This document shows positions 6,338-9,987 of a stretch of 9,987 bases of DNA, piece after piece. The stretch covers positions 1 through 9,987 of the forward strand of contig CALMWO010000459.1 of the NCBI GenBank assembly GCA_937873805.1, written 5' to 3'. Numbering within the stretch: position 1 is the first letter of the stretch; each line of letters opens with the position of its first letter. The translations under genes were made by a program, and so were the position numbers. The notes under the pieces were generated by a model. The model had not been told where the DNA came from. It did not search any database and saw only the letters and a list, made by a program, of their open reading frames with translations. The stretch is from an uncultured Hyphomonadaceae bacterium. Its GTDB lineage: Bacteria; Pseudomonadota; Alphaproteobacteria; Caulobacterales; Hyphomonadaceae.

Positions 6338-7938
6338 TTTCCGGGTTCGATCTTGAGCAGGACGCTGTCTGCGCCTTCATCGGTGATGGCGTAGAGATAG
6401 CCGTCAGGGCCTTGTTCGACGTCGCGGATGCGCTGGTGGAGATCGAGCAGCAGCATCTCGTTGCGGACCGGCTCCCACTTGTTGTTGAAGACGATCCGCT
6501 CGATGTGGCCGGTGCGCGGGGTTTCACCCATGCGCATGGCGCCGACGAACAGATTGCCTTTCCACTGCGGGAACTTGTCACCGGTGTAGAAGACGAGACC
6601 GCTCGGCGCGATCGACGGGATATAGGTGATGTGCGGGCGGGTGACGCCATCCTGGCTGGGATCGGGAGCGATCGAACGGCCGCTGTAGTAGCGGCCTTCG
6701 CTCGACACTGGCCAGCCATAGTTGCCGCCGGGGCGCAGGATGTTCACCTCGTCGCCGCCATAGGGGGCGTTTTCGGTCGACCACATCTCATTGGTCCACG
6801 GGTTCATGGTGAGGCCGAGATTGATGCGGTGGCCCATCGTGAAGACTTCGGGGTTTGCATCCTTGCGGCCGTAGAACGGGTTGTCGGTCGGCGCCGTGCC
6901 ATCGTCGTTGAGGCGCAGCGTCTTGCCGCCGTAGTCGTCGGCTTTCTGCGCGCGCATCATCGAGGCGTCGGTGCCGAGGGCGGGCCCGCCGATGGTGGCG
7001 TAGAGCTTGCCCTTATTGTCGAACTTCAGCTTGCTGTAGAACGTGTCGACGTCGTCGGAGACGAAGATGTCCTTGCCGTCGACGATCTTCTTGCCGTCCC
7101 ACTTGCCGCGGTAGATGGCGTTGGAGCCGAGGTCGCCGCGCGCCTTGTGGTAGGACATGTAGACCCAGCCATTGGTCTTGAAGTCCGGGTGCAGGACGAG
7201 GTCCATGAAGCCGGTGGCGATGCCGAGGTTCGCGTTGACTTTTGGGGTGCCTTCAACCGGCTTCGGATCGAGCTTGCCATCGCGGATAATGCGCAGCGTG
7301 CCGGCGCGCTCGACGATGAAGGTGTCGCCGTTCGGCAGGAATTCGATGGCGCGGGGCGCTTCGAGGCCGCGCGTGACGATGGTGGTGCGCAGCTGGCGCT
7401 GTTCCCACGATTCCGAGTCGAAGGGGCCGTCGCCGAGTTTCGGGGCGGCCCAGGACGGCGGGCGTTTGACTTCTGACGAGTCGCGCGGATCGCGGGCGCT
7501 GCGGACAGGATAGGCAAAGCCTTCGCGGTATTCTTCCTTGGCGGTCATCACCGTGCTGGTGCCGCCGCGGCCCATGTCGACCGGCGCGGTGATGTAGGCG
7601 ATGACCTGCGCGCGCTGGTCCGGCGTCAGCATTTTCGATTGCAGCGTCATCAGGCCGCCTTCGGACAGGGCGGTGGAGACACGCTGATGGTTGAAGGTGT
7701 GGAGCTGATCGAGCTGAGGCGCCGTATCGTCAGCGCCGTTGTGGCAGACCGCGCAATAGGTGGCGAAGACCTGCTGGCCGGCGCTGACTTGCGCGGCGTC
7801 GAGCGGCCCGGAGGGGGCAGGCGCGGCGGCGGCCGCCGCAACGGCGGTTGGCGCTGCGGCCTCGACGGTTGTTGGGGTGGAGGTGCAGGACGCCAGCGCG
7901 AGCGTGGAGGCAGCCAGCAGGAGAGACAGGTTCTTCAT
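6334..7938 (-). CDS. Lipoprotein with N-terminal heme c domain fused to a PQQ sugar dehydrogenase-family propeller (paralog B)
   Basis: The 534-aa product is roughly two-thirds identical by eye to the downstream paralog and nearly collinear with it. The lipoprotein signal ends LALASC (Cys18), and an Ala/Pro-rich tether (about 27-45) follows. C62-A-V-C65-H66 is the heme c site; M97 or M103 may be the axial ligand. The propeller runs from about 183 to the end, with APRAIEFLPNG, VERAGTLRIIRDG, VLHPDFKTNG, KGKLYATIG, NPEVFTMGHR, GGDEVN, NYGWP, SIAPSGLVFYTGDKFPQW and RIRDVEQGPDGYLYAITDE. As in the other copy, the catalytic-His position is not His (Thr299) and the PQQ-contact Asn is Ile372. In addition, the conserved EHGP loop, which supplies backbone Ca2+ ligands in sGDH, reads E389-N-A-P. 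The ATG at 7938, with GGGGA upstream, is preferred over the TTG at 7953. It lies 82 bases after holA. The native substrate is unknown. Confidence 0.85.
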   Translation of the reverse strand: MKNLSLLLAASTLALASCTSTPTTVEAAAPTAVAAAAAAPAPSGPLDAAQVSAGQQVFATYCAVCHNGADDTAPQLDQLHTFNHQRVSTALSEGGLMTLQSKMLTPDQRAQVIAYITAPVDMGRGGTSTVMTAKEEYREGFAYPVRSARDPRDSSEVKRPPSWAAPKLGDGPFDSESWEQRQLRTTIVTRGLEAPRAIEFLPNGDTFIVERAGTLRIIRDGKLDPKPVEGTPKVNANLGIATGFMDLVLHPDFKTNGWVYMSYHKARGDLGSNAIYRGKWDGKKIVDGKDIFVSDDVDTFYSKLKFDNKGKLYATIGGPALGTDASMMRAQKADDYGGKTLRLNDDGTAPTDNPFYGRKDANPEVFTMGHRINLGLTMNPWTNEMWSTENAPYGGDEVNILRPGGNYGWPVSSEGRYYSGRSIAPDPSQDGVTRPHITYIPSIAPSGLVFYTGDKFPQWKGNLFVGAMRMGETPRTGHIERIVFNNKWEPVRNEMLLLDLHQRIRDVEQGPDGYLYAITDEGADSVLLKIEPGK

Positions 7939-7987
7939 GGGGATCCCCGACAACTATGTGGCGCATAGAAGTGGGAAAAACGGAGCC

Positions 7988-8008
7988 AGTCACGCTGCGG
8001 TGCAGTAG
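7988..8008 (-). promoter_or_regulatory. Conserved upstream block of paralog B (copy 2 of 2)
   Basis: Identical over 21 bases to the block upstream of paralog A and at the same 50-base offset from its ATG, with the same internal palindrome CTGC-N3-GCAG (7995-8005). It begins only 12 bases after the holA stop, so it fills most of the short holA-paralog B gap. This suggests the paralog has its own promoter rather than depending only on read-through from holA. A perfect GCGGCGCCGC palindrome (8009-8018) adjoins it. Confidence 0.5.
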
Positions 8009-8020
8009 CGGCGCCGCACG

Positions 8021-9034
8021 TTAGAGTGTGCGCGTCGCGATCTTGTGGATCAGGTTCTTGATGATCGCGTCGGAAGGCGCGCCGGCCTGCTTGCAAGATT
8101 TCTCGGCTTCGTACAGGCGCGTGAAAGCGCGATGGATGACCGGCGCATGCCAGTCGCGGATGGCGCGGGAGAAGGCGGGCCACTCCTTATCGAAGATAGG
8201 TGGACGCAAACGCATGCCGGTTCCTGCGTTGGACGCTACGGCATCCGAGACGCGGAGCATGCGGAAGTGAAGCGTGCGGAGGGCGGAGATCGGATTTCCG
8301 CCAGCGTCGAGATAGCGATTGATCGAGAGCGTGGCTTGGGGCGCGTCGCCAAGAATGGCGGCGTCGGCGGCGTCGTCTGCGCCGCGCGGCTGCTCGGCGG
8401 AGGCGAGCTGGCTCACATCTGCTTGAGAAATGCTTCGACCCAACCCCACGGCGTAGAGTTCCAGCTTCTCGAGTTCCGAGAGCGCGAGGCGGCGGTCGCC
8501 GGGCAGGTCGGCGACGAAGAGGGCGAGGGCCTGCGGGTCGATGGCGACGCCCGCGGCGGCGAGGCGTTTGGTGACGAGATCGGCGACGGTGGCTTCGTCG
8601 TCGGCGTAGAGCTGCAGCGCGATCGCGCTCTTGGCTTCCTCGAAGCCGACGCGCAGCTTGTTGGTCTTGTTGAGTTCGCCCGCCTCGATGATCCAGAAGG
8701 CTTCGGGCGTGAGGATGCCCTTGTCGATGTCGGACAGGATTTCGAGCAGGTATTTCGAGCTGGCGTCTTTATCGACCCGGACGCGGATCAGGCGTTCGCC
8801 GCCCATCAGCGAGCGCGCAACCAGTTCATCGCCCAGCATCTGCGGGTCGCGCTTCAGGTCTTCGTCGTGGAGCTTGATGATGTTGAACGGGTCAGGCTTG
8901 GGCAGCCAGTTGTAGGCGAGCGTATCGGCGCTCGTGGAAACGAGGCCGGGATCGGCGCCGAAGATGAGGGCGATCCTGGTTGCGCCCTGCGGCTTCTCGC
9001 AGAAGGCCAGTGCGCGGGCGCCAGCCTGCTTCAC
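8021..9034 (-). CDS. holA: DNA polymerase III subunit delta (clamp loader)
   Basis: Delta opens the beta sliding clamp within the clamp-loader complex during chromosome replication. The 337-aa product has the usual length. The N-terminal segment RIALIFGADPGLVSTSADTL (about residues 20-39) is the typical HolA opening; delta is an AAA+ fold without a functional ATP site, and no Walker A is seen. LMGGERLIRVR, FWIIEAGELNKTNKLRVGFE (about 112-131), LPGDRRLALSELEKLELY (about 177-194) and GGNPISALRTLHFRMLRV (about 245-262) match the conserved family layout. The GTG start at 9034 overlaps the lptE stop by 4 bases (GTGA). No good ribosome site is visible, so translation probably depends on coupling to lptE. 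The leuS-lptE-holA order is a common alphaproteobacterial operon. Confidence 0.93.
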   Translation of the reverse strand: MKQAGARALAFCEKPQGATRIALIFGADPGLVSTSADTLAYNWLPKPDPFNIIKLHDEDLKRDPQMLGDELVARSLMGGERLIRVRVDKDASSKYLLEILSDIDKGILTPEAFWIIEAGELNKTNKLRVGFEEAKSAIALQLYADDEATVADLVTKRLAAAGVAIDPQALALFVADLPGDRRLALSELEKLELYAVGLGRSISQADVSQLASAEQPRGADDAADAAILGDAPQATLSINRYLDAGGNPISALRTLHFRMLRVSDAVASNAGTGMRLRPPIFDKEWPAFSRAIRDWHAPVIHRAFTRLYEAEKSCKQAGAPSDAIIKNLIHKIATRTL

Positions 9035-9582
9035 GGTGTCGGAGACGCCGGCACGGCGGTGGCGGGTGTAACTGCAGCCGGGGCGGGGGCAGGCTTCGCG
9101 GTATTCTGGCGGCCAGCGGCGATGAGAATGTCGGCGCGGATCGAGCGCGCGAGAAGACCGGCGAGGCGCTCCTGCGCAGCCGTCTGGGCGGCGAGGTCGG
9201 CATAGGCTGCGTCAGCGAAGTTGAACGAGGCGCGTTCGGACACGCGGCCGGTTGCAAGGACAAGCCCGCTCGGCGCTTTCAGCGTCCAGCTTGCGCTGCC
9301 GACATAGTCGGACCGCGAGGCGGCTTGGTCGGGCGCGAAGGCGAGACGTTCAATGCCTTGCGACAGGTCGACTTCGAGATTGGCCGACGAGATGCCGGGC
9401 ACGCCGTGGCCGATGGTGCGCGCCAGTTCGTTGCGCAGATAGTGCCCGGTGCGGCCGGATATTTCCCCGATCGTGATGGGTCCGGCGTTCTGGAAAGCCG
9501 CACCCTGGCCGCCATAGACCGGCGTGAATCCGCAGGCGGCCAGCGGGGCGAAGCTAAGAGCAAGGAGGGCAGCTCTGATCAT
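9031..9582 (-). CDS. lptE: LPS-assembly lipoprotein LptE
   Basis: Outer-membrane lipoprotein that plugs the LptD barrel and helps insert lipopolysaccharide into the outer leaflet. The 183-aa product has the short signal MIRAALLALSFAPLAAC with lipid Cys17, followed by GFTPVYG, the typical alphaproteobacterial LptE start. Other family-like stretches are ISGRTGHYLRNELARTIG (about 42-59), an internal LEVDLSQGIERLAF, and a GRVSERASFNFADAAYADLAAQTAAQERLAGLLARSI helix region (about 112-149). Gly follows the lipid Cys, compatible with outer-membrane retention. The tail from about 162 is Ala/Pro/Thr-rich and looks disordered. It overlaps leuS and holA by 4 bases each. LptE diverges fast, so the call rests on the CGFxPxYG motif, size and gene order. 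Confidence 0.88.
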   Translation of the reverse strand: MIRAALLALSFAPLAACGFTPVYGGQGAAFQNAGPITIGEISGRTGHYLRNELARTIGHGVPGISSANLEVDLSQGIERLAFAPDQAASRSDYVGSASWTLKAPSGLVLATGRVSERASFNFADAAYADLAAQTAAQERLAGLLARSIRADILIAAGRQNTAKPAPAPAAVTPATAVPASPTP

Positions 9583-9987
9583 GATGCGACGATATTCACG
9601 ATACGGCCGGGAACGACAATGACCTTTCGCACGGTCAGACCGGCGAGGTGAGGCATTACATTTTCATCAGCCCTGGCGATCGCCTCGACCGTTGCGGCGT
9701 CCGCCGTTGCAGAGACAGTGATTTCCGCACGTTTCTTGCCGTTGATCTGGACCGGCAGAACGACTGTGTCGGATACCAGCAGGGCGGGGTCGGGCGTTGG
9801 CCATTTGGCCGTGGCGACCATGCCTTTTCCACCCAGCAGGGCCCAGCATTCCTCGCCGATATGCGGCGCGAAGGGCGCGGCGATCTGGGCGAACAGACGC
9901 AGAGCCTCGCGGCGGGCGGTGGCCATGCCGGGAGCGGTCGAGGTCTCGGCCTTGCGCAGGGCGTTGCCGAGACCGGTCATACGTGCG
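9579..9987 (-). CDS. leuS: Leucyl-tRNA synthetase, C-terminal part (cut by window edge)
   Basis: Only the last 136 or so codons are present; the gene runs off the right end, so the start lies outside. The enzyme charges tRNA-Leu in the cytosol. Visible segments are the end of the anticodon-binding helical domain (ALRLFAQIAAPFAPHIGEECWALLG, then KWPTPDPALL) and the C-terminal domain VVLPVQINGKKRAEITV...VRKVIVVPGRIVNIVAS. The VQ(I/V)NGK and VPG(R/K)(I/L)VNIV patterns are characteristic of bacterial LeuS. The stop overlaps the lptE ATG in an ATGA arrangement. It would be the first gene of the leuS-lptE-holA unit visible here. Confidence 0.95.
   Translation of the reverse strand, partial: ARMTGLGNALRKAETSTAPGMATARREALRLFAQIAAPFAPHIGEECWALLGGKGMVATAKWPTPDPALLVSDTVVLPVQINGKKRAEITVSATADAATVEAIARADENVMPHLAGLTVRKVIVVPGRIVNIVAS

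Noticed and set aside
6515..6535. GTTTCAC half-site resembling parS inside paralog B
   Set aside because: Only one half of the palindrome is present; the other arm does not match.
6268..7476. 402-codon open frame on the + strand
   Set aside because: Antisense to paralog B and starts inside the palindromic repeat; its Val/Asp/Ala-rich composition mirrors the codons of the real gene. A similar antisense frame opposite paralog A follows from their similarity.
8045..9205. 386-codon open frame on the + strand
   Set aside because: Antisense to holA and lptE across their junction, with no motif.

Overview
The window is GC-rich, densely coding DNA from an alphaproteobacterium. The gene order mnmG-rsmG-parA-parB, the parS sites with the perfect core GTTTCACGTGAAAC, and the leuS-lptE-holA operon suggest the order Caulobacterales, possibly near Hyphomonadaceae. 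That placement is inferred from gene order and style, not from a database match. Three parS centromere sites next to parAB put the window close to the chromosomal replication origin.

Layout. Positions 1-192 hold no gene. They contain a REP-like palindromic repeat, a small inverted repeat and the first parS site. Positions 193-4506 (+ strand) are a tightly overlapping four-gene unit: mnmG (tRNA U34 modification), rsmG (16S rRNA G527 methylation), parA and parB (chromosome partition). Every junction overlaps by 1-4 bases. Two more parS sites lie inside the mnmG and rsmG coding sequences. A strong rho-independent terminator follows parB. Everything downstream is on the - strand and converges on it. 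From right to left these are the 3' end of leuS, lptE and holA, joined by 4-base overlaps, and then two tandem paralogous genes (7938-6334 and 6171-4564). Each paralog encodes a lipoprotein with an N-terminal c-type heme domain fused to a domain of the soluble PQQ-dependent glucose/aldose dehydrogenase family.

How the genes work together. The left block combines translation-related RNA modification with ParABS segregation. ParB loads at the embedded parS sites and ParA moves the complex. The right block carries essential functions: leucyl-tRNA charging, LPS transport to the outer membrane, and clamp loading. The paralog pair is the accessory part, sitting between parB and holA, which as I recall are usually close together in related genomes.

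The most interesting observation concerns that pair. A gap-free comparison with the remembered E. coli YliI and Acinetobacter sGDH sequences shows that both paralogs lack the catalytic His and a PQQ-contacting Asn, although the overall fold motifs are intact. They may therefore be redox proteins with altered chemistry or a non-catalytic role. The two copies also keep a 21-base identical block 50 bases upstream of each start codon, and a two-hairpin repeat sits between them with its edge forming the stop codon of one copy.
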